NCBI GenBank assembly: GCA_018660685.1 | Contig: JABJJW010000010.1 | Location: forward strand, 1-64,000 | Reading direction: 5' to 3' | Source: Flavobacteriales bacterium | Lineage (GTDB): Bacteria > Bacteroidota > Bacteroidia > Flavobacteriales_G > Salibacteraceae | DNA: 64,000 bases | Shown: piece after piece, positions 1 to 9,970 of the stretch | How the letters are laid out: each line of letters starts with the position of its first letter | Numbering within the stretch: the first letter of the stretch is position 1 | Program-made: the position numbers and the translations under genes | The notes under the pieces: model-generated | Told to the model about the DNA's origin: nothing | Seen by the model: the letters and a program-made list of their open reading frames with translations, nothing else | The model's database searches: none

Positions 1-803
1 CAGGCAATAGCTCTTCTGTAACAGCTGACATCACTGTTTTAGATACGATCTCTCCTACGATGGCGAGCCAGAACTTGACGGTTTACCTAGATGCAACTGG
101 CGGAGCTAGCATCACTGCGGCACAAGTCGACAGTGGCTCATCGGACAACTGCAGTGTGGACTTAAGTCTTTCTCCGAGCGATTTCACTTGCATGAATGAG
201 GGATCTAATACAGTCGCTATGATCGGAGTTGATCCATCGGGTAACACTACCATTGACTCATTTATTGTAGAGGTGGTCGACACGCTCTTCGAGGTAAGTG
301 CAATCCAAGGAACAGAGTCCTTACCCCAAGGGGCAGTTCATTCTTACTATGTTGATTCTATTGCGGGAGCGGTATACCAGTGGAGTGTGGTCAATGGAAC
401 CCTTTCAGCTAATGGTGCAAGTTCAGAGGTAACATGGAATCAGGACTCACTCTCAGGGCAGATCAGCGTCATTCAGACTGTAGAACAGGGCTGCTTGGAC
501 TCTACCTCGCAAGTCATTACTCTGTGGCTTACAGGAATAGATAATCTCTCTCTATCGGAGCAAATCAATTTGTTCCCTAACCCAACAAGAGATAAAGTCA
601 ATCTATCACTGAATCAAGGTAGACTTGAACAAGTAGAGGTCAGAGTATATGCCAACGATGGAAGGCTGGTATTAACCCAAAGCAACCTAACACTAAATCA
701 ATCAAATCATGAGATTGATCTAAGTCAGTTCGCAAGAGGGCAATACACCATTGTGGTATCTCAGGCTGAAAAAGCTAACCAGTACAAGGTTATTCTGAAT
801 TAA
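1..803 (+). CDS. T9SS type A sorting domain protein, 3' end only
   Basis: This is the C-terminal part of a large secreted protein; the frame is open to the left edge, so the true start lies outside the window. The visible part begins in a HYR/Ig-like repeat (Asp-Thr-Ile-Ser-Pro-Thr near the start, then a Cys-containing strand and SGNTT), followed by a PKD-like stretch. The last ~80 residues form a type A T9SS sorting domain: LFPNPT, a VYANDGRLV strand, then the terminal GQYTIVV and YKVIL strands. Proteins with this tail cross the outer membrane by the type IX system and are released or anchored after the tail is removed. The substrate or ligand cannot be told from this piece. A terminator follows the gene. 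Confidence 0.88.
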   Translation, partial: GNSSSVTADITVLDTISPTMASQNLTVYLDATGGASITAAQVDSGSSDNCSVDLSLSPSDFTCMNEGSNTVAMIGVDPSGNTTIDSFIVEVVDTLFEVSAIQGTESLPQGAVHSYYVDSIAGAVYQWSVVNGTLSANGASSEVTWNQDSLSGQISVIQTVEQGCLDSTSQVITLWLTGIDNLSLSEQINLFPNPTRDKVNLSLNQGRLEQVEVRVYANDGRLVLTQSNLTLNQSNHEIDLSQFARGQYTIVVSQAEKANQYKVILN

Positions 804-849
804 ATTACCGATCGCTAATATGAGAGCCTCACTCTCCGCACAACAAAAC

Positions 850-876
850 ATCCTCGCCTATGGCGGTGATTTTTTG
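850..876 (+). terminator. Intrinsic terminator after the T9SS gene
   Basis: CGCC-TAT-GGCG forms a short hairpin extended outward with one mismatch (ATCCT against GGTGAT), followed directly by six T. It lies 47 bases after the stop of the secreted protein and is correctly oriented to end its transcript. Confidence 0.6.
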
Positions 877-1039
877 TTTCAGGCTGGATCAAACTTGTCT
901 AATTGAGGCCAGCAATAAATAAGCCCTGGCGTCGAACGACAAACGGATGATTTGGTTTCCGTTGGATGTTTCAAACATTTATTCCAAACGAGCAATTGAG
1001 AAGCTCTTTACGCTTGAGGGTGAGTTATGTCTAGGCTCA

Positions 1040-2068
1040 CTAATCCTTAAACATCTTCACTTCTTCGCGACCATCGCTGAGCTTCCATCCACGGAACATT
1101 CCTGGTGTGTTAAATGGTGCACTGACATTTCCGCGTCGATCGAGCGCAATCAAACCTCCTTTTCCGCCAAGGTTTTCAAGCTCTACATGAATGACATGAC
1201 TTGCTGCTTTATCTACGTCCCATTCTCGGTGCTTCATCAGCGCAGATACTTCGTGCGCCACGGCTAGTCGAATGAAGTATTCTCCATGACCCGTGCAAGA
1301 GACAGCGCATGTGGCATTGTCGGCATAGGTTCCAGCGCCAATGACCGGGGAATCACCAATTCTATTGTACATCTTGTTGGACATGCCTCCAGTGCTGGTT
1401 CCGGAGGCGAGGTTGCCATCTTTATCCAATGCCACAACACCCACAGTGCCAAACTTTGAGTTCAACACATCTGAAGGTCCCTTTCCACCTTTGTATTGAT
1501 CCTTATCCAGTTCTTGACTATTTCGCTCCTGCATCTTCTTTAAGCTTTCTCGTTTCTCATCAGTAATGAAGTAAGAAGGCTCTTCCATTTCAAGTTTATT
1601 CTGTTTTGAAAACTTTTCGGCTCCATCACCAGCCATCATCACATGCTTACTCTCGTTCATCACCAAAGCAGCAGCTTTGATTGGGTGTTTGGTTGTTGTG
1701 ACGCCTGCCACAGCTCCGGCACTTAAGTCTTTGCCTAGCATGATAGATGCATCCATTTCAACTTGACCTTCCGCATTCAATACTGAGCCTCTTCCTGAAT
1801 TGAATAATTCATTGTCCTCGAGGAAGGATATTACGTTGATGATGGCAGTTTCAGAGGACTCACCTTTCTTAAGCGTACTGTATCCAATTTCTAAAGCAAT
1901 TTGGAGTGCGTCTTTGTATGCTTTGCTCTTTTCTGGACCCAGACTTTCAGGAGTCATGTAGCCAGCGCCGCCATGTAAAGCCAATCCGTACGTTTGAGAC
2001 CATGCGTGATGAGATTGTAAGGCTATGAGAACTAAGAGGATAGAGGTGAGGAGTCGGATATTAACCAT
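1040..2068 (-). CDS. iaaA: Isoaspartyl peptidase / plant-type L-asparaginase
   Basis: N-terminal nucleophile hydrolase that removes isoaspartyl residues from peptides and may hydrolyse asparagine. The protein has 342 residues. Residues 1-24 form a signal peptide, so it acts in the periplasm or outside. LHGGAG (31-36) is the family start motif. The GTVG motif puts the autocatalytic nucleophile at Thr208, where the precursor would cleave into alpha and beta subunits. The downstream GGMSNKMYNRIGDSPVIG segment and the TGHGE motif (259-263) match the substrate-binding parts of the family. The gene stands alone, divergent from rpmG. The family assignment is firm; asparaginase versus isoaspartyl preference is not decided by sequence. 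Confidence 0.92.
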   Translation of the reverse strand: MVNIRLLTSILLVLIALQSHHAWSQTYGLALHGGAGYMTPESLGPEKSKAYKDALQIALEIGYSTLKKGESSETAIINVISFLEDNELFNSGRGSVLNAEGQVEMDASIMLGKDLSAGAVAGVTTTKHPIKAAALVMNESKHVMMAGDGAEKFSKQNKLEMEEPSYFITDEKRESLKKMQERNSQELDKDQYKGGKGPSDVLNSKFGTVGVVALDKDGNLASGTSTGGMSNKMYNRIGDSPVIGAGTYADNATCAVSCTGHGEYFIRLAVAHEVSALMKHREWDVDKAASHVIHVELENLGGKGGLIALDRRGNVSAPFNTPGMFRGWKLSDGREEVKMFKD

Positions 2069-2118
2069 AAGACATTTAAAAACTAGTAGTTACTGATTAT
2101 CAATTAGATTCAAATCTA

Positions 2119-2126
2119 TATTTTTG
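2119..2126 (+). promoter_or_regulatory. Bacteroidota -7 box for rpmG
   Basis: TATTTTTG matches TANNTTTG and lies 26 bases before the rpmG start. It is followed by GCGCCCCGATTT, which recurs in almost the same form after the tRNA-Met promoter at 29580. Confidence 0.65.
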
Positions 2127-2152
2127 CGCCCCGATTTAGAAATGCAACGATC

Positions 2153-2335
2153 ATGGCGAAGAAAGGAAATAGGGTTCAGGTAATTTTAGAGTGTACAGAG
2201 CATAAGGAAAGTGGTATGCCAGGAACGTCACGCTATATTACTACTAAGAACAGAAAGAACACTCCGGATAGATTGGAAATGAAAAAGTACAATCCAATTC
2301 TGAGAAAGATGACCGTTCACAAAGAAATCAAGTAA
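2153..2335 (+). CDS. rpmG: 50S ribosomal protein L33
   Basis: Small basic 60-residue protein of the large ribosomal subunit. It begins [18 protein letters not shown] and ends with the conserved [16 protein letters not shown] region. Only one Cys is present, so this is the zinc-free form of L33. In many Bacteroidota the L28 gene (rpmB) precedes it; here the neighbour is the divergent asparaginase gene, and a promoter sits directly upstream. It heads a run with the DUF4295 gene 21 bases downstream. Confidence 0.97.
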   Translation: MAKKGNRVQVILECTEHKESGMPGTSRYITTKNRKNTPDRLEMKKYNPILRKMTVHKEIK

Positions 2336-2356
2336 AACGACTAAAGAAACGAAGTC

Positions 2357-2512
2357 ATGGCTAAGAAAACAGTTGCAGGATTGCGTCAACAAGGAGCAAA
2401 AGCTTACACCAAGGTTATCAAAATGGTGAAGTCAGATAAAACTGGAGCATACAGTTTCAGAGAAGAAGTTTTGCCAAAGGAGGCAGTGAACGATTTTTTG
2501 AACGCTAAGTAA
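2357..2512 (+). CDS. DUF4295 family protein
   Basis: A 51-residue basic protein starting MAKKTVAGLRQQGAKAYTK and ending EAVNDFLNAK. This short family is found in Bacteroidota between rpmG and ftsY, as here, and is thought to be ribosome-associated; its exact role is unknown. The start is the only ATG in frame. It shares the rpmG transcript, which ends at the hairpin that follows. Confidence 0.9.
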   Translation: MAKKTVAGLRQQGAKAYTKVIKMVKSDKTGAYSFREEVLPKEAVNDFLNAK

Positions 2513-2533
2513 TAGGCGTCAAACAACATTGAT

Positions 2534-2572
2534 GAAAGCTTCTTTCCAACGAAAGGAGCTTTCTTTGTTTTA
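2534..2572 (+). terminator. Intrinsic terminator after rpmG-DUF4295
   Basis: GAAAGCT-t-CTTTC, loop CAAC, GAAAG-g-AGCTTTC forms a 12-pair stem with one internal mismatch, followed by TTTGTTTT. It separates the ribosomal genes from ftsY, which begins 11 bases later. Confidence 0.85.
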
Positions 2573-2582
2573 AAGAACTCAA

Positions 2583-3548
2583 ATGGCCTTATTCGGACTA
2601 TTTAAATCCAAGAAGGAATCCCTTGACAAAGGATTAGAAAAGACGCGTGAAAATGTCTTCTCTAAAATATCCAGGGCTGTTGTAGGGAAGTCTAAGGTGG
2701 ATGATGAGGTTCTTGACAACCTCGAAGAAATCTTGGTTACTTCTGATGTTGGCGTGGATACAACATTGAAGATTATTGAACGCATTGAAAGTCGAGTCTC
2801 CAGAGACAAGTTTGTAAGCGCCCAAGAGCTAAATGATATTCTTAAAGAAGAAATTATTGCTCTGCTGGAAGAGAATAAGGCAGGAGAAGTAGAAGATTTT
2901 GATTCAGCCCTAAACAAGAAACCATATGTCATGATGGTTGTGGGTGTTAATGGAGTGGGGAAAACAACCACCATAGGCAAGCTTGCACATCAATTTTCGA
3001 ATGCGGGTAAGAAGGTAGTGGTTGGAGCCGCGGACACTTTTCGAGCTGCAGCAATTGATCAACTCAAGGTTTGGGGCGAACGAGCGAACGTTCCTGTAAT
3101 TGCTCAAGAAATGGGCAGTGATCCAGCTTCTGTTGCCTTTGACACCTTAGAATCTGCTCTTACTCAAGATGCGGATGTGGTCATCATCGATACTGCAGGG
3201 AGATTGCACAACAAGGTTGGTTTAATGAACGAGCTAGGAAAAATCAAAAGAGTCATGCAGAAGGTCGTTGAAGATGCTCCTAATGAGATTCTCTTGGTAT
3301 TGGACGCATCTACTGGCCAGAATGCATTTGAACAGGCGAAGCAGTTCACTGCTGCTACGGAAGTGAATGCGCTTGCGCTGACTAAGCTTGACGGAACAGC
3401 GAAGGGTGGTGTTGTAATTGGAATCAGCGATCAATTCAAGATTCCTGTGAAGTACATCGGAGTGGGTGAGAAAATCGAAGACCTCCAGCTTTTTGACCGA
3501 AGAGCATTTGTTGAATCTTTATTTATGGCTGAAACAGCCGAAGGATGA
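2583..3548 (+). CDS. ftsY: Signal recognition particle receptor FtsY
   Basis: GTPase that docks the SRP-ribosome complex at the inner membrane. The protein has 321 residues: an N domain of four helices (about 1-105) and the NG GTPase domain. Motifs seen are the G1 loop GVNGVGKTTT (121-130), DTFRAAA (151-157), DTAGR (203-207) and TKLDGTAKGG near the C-terminus. It lacks the long acidic A domain of the E. coli protein, which is usual in this phylum. Its TGA overlaps the rimO ATG (ATGA), so the two are translationally coupled. Confidence 0.97.
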   Translation: MALFGLFKSKKESLDKGLEKTRENVFSKISRAVVGKSKVDDEVLDNLEEILVTSDVGVDTTLKIIERIESRVSRDKFVSAQELNDILKEEIIALLEENKAGEVEDFDSALNKKPYVMMVVGVNGVGKTTTIGKLAHQFSNAGKKVVVGAADTFRAAAIDQLKVWGERANVPVIAQEMGSDPASVAFDTLESALTQDADVVIIDTAGRLHNKVGLMNELGKIKRVMQKVVEDAPNEILLVLDASTGQNAFEQAKQFTAATEVNALALTKLDGTAKGGVVIGISDQFKIPVKYIGVGEKIEDLQLFDRRAFVESLFMAETAEG

Positions 3549-4855
3549 GAACGAAGGGAGCCAGAACCGAAAAGATTAACGTCGTAACGCTCGGATGTTC
3601 TAAGAATATTTACGATTCGGAGGTCTTGATGGCACAATTAAAGGCCAACCAATTTAGCGTTGAACACGAGAGTGAAACAGAAGACTTTGACACTGTAATC
3701 ATCAACACATGCGGTTTTATCGATAATGCAAAGGAAGAGTCTGTCAATACTATATTACAGTTCTCAGATGCAAAGAAGAAAGGCTGGGTTGAAAAAGTAA
3801 TCGTCACAGGATGTTTGAGCGAACGCTACAAGGAAGATCTTGAAAAGGAAATTCCTGAAGTCGATGCTTGGTTCGGAACACGTGACTTACCAAGATTGCT
3901 CAAAACATTAAAAGCAGACTACAAACACGAGTTAGTAGGTGAGCGGTTTCTGACAACTCCAATTCATTACGCCTATCTTAAGATCTCTGAAGGATGCGAC
4001 CGCCCGTGTACCTTCTGCGCCATTCCACTTATGCGAGGCAAGCACAAGAGCACACCGATCGAGGATCTGGTAAAGCAGGCTAAGTCGCTGGCAGCACAAG
4101 GGACCCGTGAGCTTATCCTGATTGCACAGGATTCCACATACTATGGATTGGATATTTATGGAAAGCGAAACCTGGCCGCACTACTGCAACGATTGTCTGA
4201 AGTAGAAGGGATTGATTGGATTCGTCTGCACTATGCATACCCATCAGGTTTCCCAATGGACGTCATTCAGGAGATGGCTAAGAATCCAAAAATCTGCAAC
4301 TACCTCGATATTCCTCTCCAGCATATTAACGACGACATGCTAAAGTCGATGAAGCGCGTTACCACAAGGGAGAAAACAGATCGAATTCTCAATGAAATGC
4401 GATCCATCAATCCAGAAATGGGGATTCGCACAACGCTGATTACTGGCTTTCCGGGTGAGACCTTAGAGCAATTCAACGAAATGCGGGATTGGGTCGCTGA
4501 GATGAAATTCGATAGACTGGGTGTGTTTACATACAGCCATGAGGAGAATACAGGCGCTTACGTTTTGGAGGATAATGTTCCCCAAGAAGAAAAACAGAGA
4601 AGAGCAGACGAGATCATGAGCATCCAAGAAGGAATAAGCCAAGAACTCAATGATCGAAAAATCGGAAGTACCCAGAAAATTCTGATTGACAGAAAGGAAG
4701 GTGGCTTTTACGTGGGACGTTCAGAATATGACTCACCTGAGGTAGATAATGAGGTCTACGTTTCGGCCGAAGAGCATTTTCTGCGTGTTGGTGACTTTGT
4801 GAATATTAAAATCACGTCAAGTACTGCATTTGACCTTGAAGGTGAACCTGTTTAG
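3545..4855 (+). CDS. rimO: Ribosomal protein S12 methylthiotransferase RimO
   Basis: Radical SAM enzyme that adds a methylthio group to an aspartate of ribosomal protein S12. In the 436-residue protein, Cys18, Cys56 and Cys90 are the ligands of the N-terminal auxiliary 4Fe-4S cluster, and CDRPCTFC (Cys151, Cys155, Cys158) binds the radical SAM cluster. A TRAM domain forms the last ~65 residues. It overlaps ftsY by four bases, the usual order in Bacteroidota. RimO is preferred over its relative MiaB because of the VTLGCSKN opening and the ftsY context. Confidence 0.95.
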   Translation: MRTKGARTEKINVVTLGCSKNIYDSEVLMAQLKANQFSVEHESETEDFDTVIINTCGFIDNAKEESVNTILQFSDAKKKGWVEKVIVTGCLSERYKEDLEKEIPEVDAWFGTRDLPRLLKTLKADYKHELVGERFLTTPIHYAYLKISEGCDRPCTFCAIPLMRGKHKSTPIEDLVKQAKSLAAQGTRELILIAQDSTYYGLDIYGKRNLAALLQRLSEVEGIDWIRLHYAYPSGFPMDVIQEMAKNPKICNYLDIPLQHINDDMLKSMKRVTTREKTDRILNEMRSINPEMGIRTTLITGFPGETLEQFNEMRDWVAEMKFDRLGVFTYSHEENTGAYVLEDNVPQEEKQRRADEIMSIQEGISQELNDRKIGSTQKILIDRKEGGFYVGRSEYDSPEVDNEVYVSAEEHFLRVGDFVNIKITSSTAFDLEGEPV

Positions 4856-4913
4856 AATTTCTGTGACAGACCTTTAAAGTGAGAAGGAGTTTTTAGATAT
4901 TGTTGCCACGACA

Positions 4914-6503
4914 ATGGGTCAATTCAACCTCCATACTTCGCTCAGCCCAAATCTTAGCAATCTAATTTCAAAGTACTTGGACGGCGACTCAGAGCTCCGT
5001 GATCTATATAAGTATACTCCAGATGTTGATGGGTTGAAAATGGCGGCGAAAGGGCGCGCTGATTATCCTGTTGATAGAGAACTTCTCGTTAAGGTCTTGA
5101 AAGAGCAATCCCAGCAGAGCGAGTATACGACTCAAGAAAGTTTGGCTCACATCGATAGATTGTCTGATCCAGACGTATTTACAGTCACAACTGGACATCA
5201 ATGTTGCCTGTTCGGAGGCCCAATGTATTTCATCTACAAGATTATTTCTGTTATTCGGCTTGCTCAAATTGCTGAAGAAAATGGGGTGAAAGCCGTTCCA
5301 ATATTCTGGATGGCGACAGAAGATCATGATTTCGAGGAAATCAATCATTGTTGGGTCGGTAGTCAGAAGCTCTCGTGGGAGTCGGCGCAAACAGGTGCGG
5401 TGGGTCGGTTCGATTTAAAAGAGCTTGAACCTGTTCTCGGAGAATTACAGACCCTATTTAAGTACCAAGATGAAAAGATCGAGCTGGTCAATAAAATCAA
5501 GCAGATATACTCGTCCCAAAAGACTTTGGCTCAGGCGACCAGAGATCTTTGTTCCTTTCTTTTTGGCAAGACCGGATTGGTAATTCTGAATGCAGATGCG
5601 CCTGCACTAAAGATGCAGTTTCGTGATTCGATTCGAGCGGAATTGGTCGAATGCATCTCTCTAGGGCCAGTGACGAAGACTTCTGAACGACTCCGTGAAA
5701 TGAATCTCACGACACAAGTCAATCCTAGATCAATAAACTTATTCTGGCTAGATGGTGGTGTGCGAACACGTATTGAGAGGGCTGGATCTGATTTTAAAAC
5801 GGCGGATAATACGTTGTCTTGGTCAGCTGGAGAATTGCTCGAATTAGTAGATACTTCGCCCGAGCGATTTAGTCCGAATGTGATTCTAAGGCCCGTCTAT
5901 CAAGAGCAGGTCCTTCCTAACTTGGCTTATGTTGGAGGACCGGGAGAATTGAGCTATGCACTCCAACTTAGGTCTATGTTTGAGACGCACGGTACATTTT
6001 TCCCGATGCTCGTGCTCCGCGACATGGCTTTGATAATGAGTCGGAGTTCTGTGGAAAAACTAGAAAAACTCGGGATTACGGTCGAGGATTTTAAGATGGA
6101 CTATCATCAACTGGAGGCGGAGATTACAAGAAAACATGGGTCGCACGAATCATTGGTCGATGATCCAGAGAAAAGAATAGAAGAGCTTTTGGACAAAATT
6201 CAGGATGATCTGAAGGGCTTTGATGAAACTTTAGGGCAGAGCGCTGAAACCGAAAAGAAAAGGATCATCAAGCGCCTGGAGGTATTGAAAAAGAAGGTCC
6301 TCAAAGCAGACAAGCGCCATCATCAAGAAGAGTTGAACACCTTACGGAATATCGCAGATGAAATCTTTCCTGGTGGTGTACCTCAAGAAAGAATGATGAA
6401 TTGGCTCACATTCATTGATTCTGTTGATCAATTCACTGATCATCTTTCCCCGCACTTTAATCCTTTTGATCAAAAGATGAAGGTTTTCATCTCGGATAAA
6501 TAG
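4914..6503 (+). CDS. bshC: Bacillithiol biosynthesis cysteine-adding enzyme BshC
   Basis: The product is thought to ligate cysteine to GlcN-malate in the last step of bacillithiol synthesis. The length (529 residues) and layout fit the family: a Rossmann-like core with TGHQCCLFGGPMYFIYKI (about 95-112) and PIFWMATEDHDFEEINH (about 127-143), then a C-terminal coiled coil (about 400-480). The match implies the organism uses bacillithiol as a low-molecular-weight thiol; bshA and bshB are not in this window. The gene has its own short upstream gap after rimO and ends about 100 bases before guaA. Confidence 0.93.
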   Translation: MGQFNLHTSLSPNLSNLISKYLDGDSELRDLYKYTPDVDGLKMAAKGRADYPVDRELLVKVLKEQSQQSEYTTQESLAHIDRLSDPDVFTVTTGHQCCLFGGPMYFIYKIISVIRLAQIAEENGVKAVPIFWMATEDHDFEEINHCWVGSQKLSWESAQTGAVGRFDLKELEPVLGELQTLFKYQDEKIELVNKIKQIYSSQKTLAQATRDLCSFLFGKTGLVILNADAPALKMQFRDSIRAELVECISLGPVTKTSERLREMNLTTQVNPRSINLFWLDGGVRTRIERAGSDFKTADNTLSWSAGELLELVDTSPERFSPNVILRPVYQEQVLPNLAYVGGPGELSYALQLRSMFETHGTFFPMLVLRDMALIMSRSSVEKLEKLGITVEDFKMDYHQLEAEITRKHGSHESLVDDPEKRIEELLDKIQDDLKGFDETLGQSAETEKKRIIKRLEVLKKKVLKADKRHHQEELNTLRNIADEIFPGGVPQERMMNWLTFIDSVDQFTDHLSPHFNPFDQKMKVFISDK

Positions 6504-6597
6504 GCTTCATTTTAGTTCAACCTATCCTTGGCTTTTTTCAACACGCATCGTTAATAATCATTCTGTGTCGTTGGCCTCCTCAAGTGATGCGTATATC

Positions 6598-6605
6598 TAC
6601 ATTTG
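6598..6605 (+). promoter_or_regulatory. -7 box in front of guaA
   Basis: TACATTTG matches TANNTTTG. It sits so close to the gene that transcription should begin near 6611-6613, which favours the ATG at 6618 over upstream start codons. Confidence 0.55.
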
Positions 6606-6608
6606 CGC

Positions 6609-8138
6609 ATGCAGGAAATGATTCTGATTCTTGACTTCGGTTCTCAATACACACAGCTGATTGCCAGAAGGGTACGCGAGCTAAATGTGTACTGTGAAAT
6701 CCATCCCTACAATGACTTCCCAGAGATTAATGACGCTGTAAAAGGGGTGATTTTGAGTGGTAGCCCATTTTCTGTCCGGGATGAGAATCATCCTAGCCCT
6801 GCATTAGGGAAGATTAAAGGCAAGATGCCGTTGCTTGGAGTTTGCTACGGAGCACAATATTTGGCCATGACCAATGGTGGCAATGTAGAAGCATCTACTA
6901 AGAGGGAATACGGTAGGGCAAACCTCAATTTTGTTGATCAATCAGACCTCTTGATGAAAGGGGTCGCAGAAGACTCACAGGTCTGGATGTCACATGCTGA
7001 TACCATTCAAAAGCGGCCTGACAACTCTACGATAATCTGCAGCACAGGTGACGTAGAAAATGCTGGATATAGAATTGATAATGAGGATACTTACGCCATT
7101 CAATTTCATCCTGAGGTTTATCATACCACGGATGGTAAGACTGTCTTGGCAAATTTTGTCAATGGTATATGTGGATGTGAGCATAGCTGGACACCCGAAT
7201 CGTACGTAGATTCTACGGTAGCATCTCTTAAAAAGCAAATTGGTGACGATAAGGTTGTTCTTGGGTTATCGGGAGGAGTGGATAGCTCAGTTGCCGCCAT
7301 GCTTCTTCATCGAGCCATAGGCGAAAACCTGTATTGCATCTTCGTTGACAATGGCCTTCTGCGGAAGAATGAGTTTGAAAGCGTTCTTCATCAGTATAAA
7401 GATCTCGGCCTGAACGTAAAAGGAGTGGATTCTGCTCAGCGATTCTATGATGATCTGAAGGGGGAGAGTGACCCTGAAACCAAACGAAAGATTATAGGAA
7501 GAGTCTTTATTGAGGTTTTTGATGACGAAGCGCAGCAGTTAGAAGGAGTGAAGTGGTTAGGGCAAGGAACAATCTATCCCGACATCATCGAATCGAAGTC
7601 TGTAAAAGGTCCTTCAGCGACTATTAAATCTCACCACAATGTGGGTGGGCTGCCTGATTTCATGAAACTACAGGTGGTAGAGCCGCTTAGTTCTTTATTT
7701 AAAGACGAGGTAAGAGAGGTTGGTACCACTCTGGGACTTTCTCAGAACATTCTTGGTAGACACCCATTTCCTGGTCCTGGGCTCGGAATTCGAATTCTAG
7801 GTGACATCACTGAGGAAAAGGTTAAAATTCTGCAAGACGTAGACTATATCTATACTGAGTCGTTGAAGGAAGAAGGTCTATATGATCAAATTTGGCAAGC
7901 TGGATCGATCTTATTGCCGGTTCAGTCAGTTGGAGTTATGGGGGATGAAAGGACTTATGAAAACGCTGTGGCGCTAAGGGCGGTTACGTCAACCGATGGC
8001 ATGACGGCAGATTGGTTTCATTTCCCTCACGAGTTCTTGGCGAAGGTTTCAAACAGAATAATCAATGAAGTTCGAGGTGTGAACCGAGTAGTTTACGACA
8101 TTAGCTCCAAGCCACCCGCAACAATTGAATGGGAGTAA
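6609..8138 (+). CDS. guaA: GMP synthase (glutamine-hydrolysing)
   Basis: Converts XMP to GMP with glutamine and ATP. The N-terminal class I amidotransferase has the catalytic Cys in GVCYGAQ (about residue 79) and the His/Glu pair in FHPEVYH. The ATP-pyrophosphatase domain has the P-loop LSGGVDSS. The C-terminal dimerisation domain ends at the conserved IEWE. The protein has 509 residues from ATG 6609. A start at ATG 6618 ([10 protein letters not shown]) is equally good and fits the promoter at 6598 better. The next gene begins inside the last codons of guaA, so the two are probably cotranscribed. Confidence 0.96.
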   Translation: MQEMILILDFGSQYTQLIARRVRELNVYCEIHPYNDFPEINDAVKGVILSGSPFSVRDENHPSPALGKIKGKMPLLGVCYGAQYLAMTNGGNVEASTKREYGRANLNFVDQSDLLMKGVAEDSQVWMSHADTIQKRPDNSTIICSTGDVENAGYRIDNEDTYAIQFHPEVYHTTDGKTVLANFVNGICGCEHSWTPESYVDSTVASLKKQIGDDKVVLGLSGGVDSSVAAMLLHRAIGENLYCIFVDNGLLRKNEFESVLHQYKDLGLNVKGVDSAQRFYDDLKGESDPETKRKIIGRVFIEVFDDEAQQLEGVKWLGQGTIYPDIIESKSVKGPSATIKSHHNVGGLPDFMKLQVVEPLSSLFKDEVREVGTTLGLSQNILGRHPFPGPGLGIRILGDITEEKVKILQDVDYIYTESLKEEGLYDQIWQAGSILLPVQSVGVMGDERTYENAVALRAVTSTDGMTADWFHFPHEFLAKVSNRIINEVRGVNRVVYDISSKPPATIEWE

Positions 8139-9970
8139 TTAACCCGCGTATACTAGCTTTTCTTGTATTTGTCTTGACATCATTCGTGATGATGTCTCAA
8201 GACAAGCCCGCCGTACATAAGATCAATGGCAAGAAGTATTATCTACATGTTGTCGAGAAAGGCAACACAATCTATGGTATTCACAAGCTCTATAATGTGA
8301 CTGTGGATCAATTGATGAGCGAGAACCCTGTTGTGAAGAAAGAAGGGTTAAGGGTCAATCAAACACTGCTTATTCCAGTCACAACTCAGAACAAGAAAGA
8401 ACTTGGTGCTGCAGTCCAGATATCAGCGGAATACGTCACACACCAAGTGCAAGCGAAAGAAACGCTCTATTCCATTTCTAAACAATACGGCTGTGATCTA
8501 GATGATATACTCAAGGCTAATCTAGAAATCAAAGAGCTGGGTCTCAGGTCTGGCGATGAAATTAGAATACCTGTCAAGTCGGTGAAAGTGGAAGAACCAT
8601 ACCACATTGCCGTTGCGGAACCAGACAGCTTGGAAGGGCATAGGGTTGAAAAAGGCGAAACATTGTATGCCCTTGGTCAGAAGTATAATGTAAAAGTTGA
8701 GCATTTAATTGAGTCAAACAATGGTCTTCCAATTGGACTGAAGGAAGGGATGGTTCTGAGGATTCCTGGAAACTATGTAGTTGTTGATATTCCGATTGAC
8801 TCGACTCCCGCTTTGGATTCTATAGCTCGTGTTGACATCCGAGATTCAAGTGAAGTGAACGTCTTGCTTCTTCTTCCGCTCATGCCCTCATTTCCAGATT
8901 CTACCACCAGAGGTGATTTTGAAATCAATGAGGTACAGAGGGTAGCGTTGAGTTTTTATCGTGGGTTTATCTACGCCATGGAGCGAAGTAGGATAAACAA
9001 ATTTAATATTCAAGTTTATGATACAGGGAAGGACTCGGTGGCAATTCAAGCTTTGCTCGAGGATCCTACTATAGATTCATCACACGTTGTAGTCGGACCA
9101 TTTTATACTGAGCAATTTGAAATGGTCGCCGATCACTTTTCCTCATCTCGTATTCCAGTGATTTGCCCAGTCCCGAAACCATCGAAAATTCTCTTTAGAA
9201 GGCCGAATAGCATCAAGACTACCCCGAGCCAAACCATGCAACTAAGTTCCTTAGCAGAATATCTAGCCTTGAATTACCAAGATTCAAATGTTGTGCTTGT
9301 AAATAGCAACAAATTTGAGGATCAGGAGAATCTAGAATTCTTTAAGACTCAGTATACGAGCGCTTTGAATCTTCCTGACACGTTCGTAGATGACGCCATT
9401 CGTGAAATTATGCTTTGGGACATCAATCTTGAAACAATAAAGATGCGTCTACCAGATTCTGGCAGATACACATTGGTCGTACCATCGACTAACAAAGTCT
9501 TCTTTGCCAAACTTCTCGGCGGACTGTTTGAAGTGAGTAATCAGTCGGATTTTATGTATCAATTTAGAATAATTGGAATGGAGAGCTGGAAGAGAAGCGT
9601 AAAGGATTTTGACATCAATCATGTCCATAAACTCAATTTGACGCTGCCATTAATTTCTCACGTAGACTTCGATGATTATAGGATTCGCAATTTCTATTCA
9701 GACTTCTCCGTTGACAATGAGTTTGAGCCGGATGAGCATGTCGTTTCAGGCTATGATCTAGGGATGTACCTCATTGAAGGTTTCAGCTCAGATGCTTCAA
9801 ATTGGTATAACAAGCCAGAATCGACAACATTTGATGGGTTGATTTCCGATTTCTCTTTTGCTCGAAAACTACCCGGAAGCGGAGTTGAAAACCGAGTAAT
9901 CCATCTCTATGAATACGACAACTACAAACTCAAGAAGCTAGTCACATGGCCATCAGTAGAGAAGAAATAA
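8129..9970 (+). CDS. LysM and periplasmic-binding-like domain protein
   Basis: Exported 613-residue protein with a signal peptide (1-23). Three LysM modules, each with a YxVxxGETLYxI-type core, lie at about 38-83, 103-148 and 171-213 and should bind peptidoglycan. Residues 235-600 resemble the type 1 periplasmic-binding fold ([32 protein letters not shown]). This architecture is common in Bacteroidota; its ligand is unknown. It overlaps guaA by ten bases and hemF by 25, so it lies in the middle of one transcript. A cell-wall sensing or scaffolding role is inference. Confidence 0.85.
   Translation: MGVINPRILAFLVFVLTSFVMMSQDKPAVHKINGKKYYLHVVEKGNTIYGIHKLYNVTVDQLMSENPVVKKEGLRVNQTLLIPVTTQNKKELGAAVQISAEYVTHQVQAKETLYSISKQYGCDLDDILKANLEIKELGLRSGDEIRIPVKSVKVEEPYHIAVAEPDSLEGHRVEKGETLYALGQKYNVKVEHLIESNNGLPIGLKEGMVLRIPGNYVVVDIPIDSTPALDSIARVDIRDSSEVNVLLLLPLMPSFPDSTTRGDFEINEVQRVALSFYRGFIYAMERSRINKFNIQVYDTGKDSVAIQALLEDPTIDSSHVVVGPFYTEQFEMVADHFSSSRIPVICPVPKPSKILFRRPNSIKTTPSQTMQLSSLAEYLALNYQDSNVVLVNSNKFEDQENLEFFKTQYTSALNLPDTFVDDAIREIMLWDINLETIKMRLPDSGRYTLVVPSTNKVFFAKLLGGLFEVSNQSDFMYQFRIIGMESWKRSVKDFDINHVHKLNLTLPLISHVDFDDYRIRNFYSDFSVDNEFEPDEHVVSGYDLGMYLIEGFSSDASNWYNKPESTTFDGLISDFSFARKLPGSGVENRVIHLYEYDNYKLKKLVTWPSVEKK

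Noticed and set aside
947-1267. 106-codon plus-strand frame
   Set aside because: It lies antisense to the end of the asparaginase gene and matches nothing known; the minus-strand gene is clearly real.
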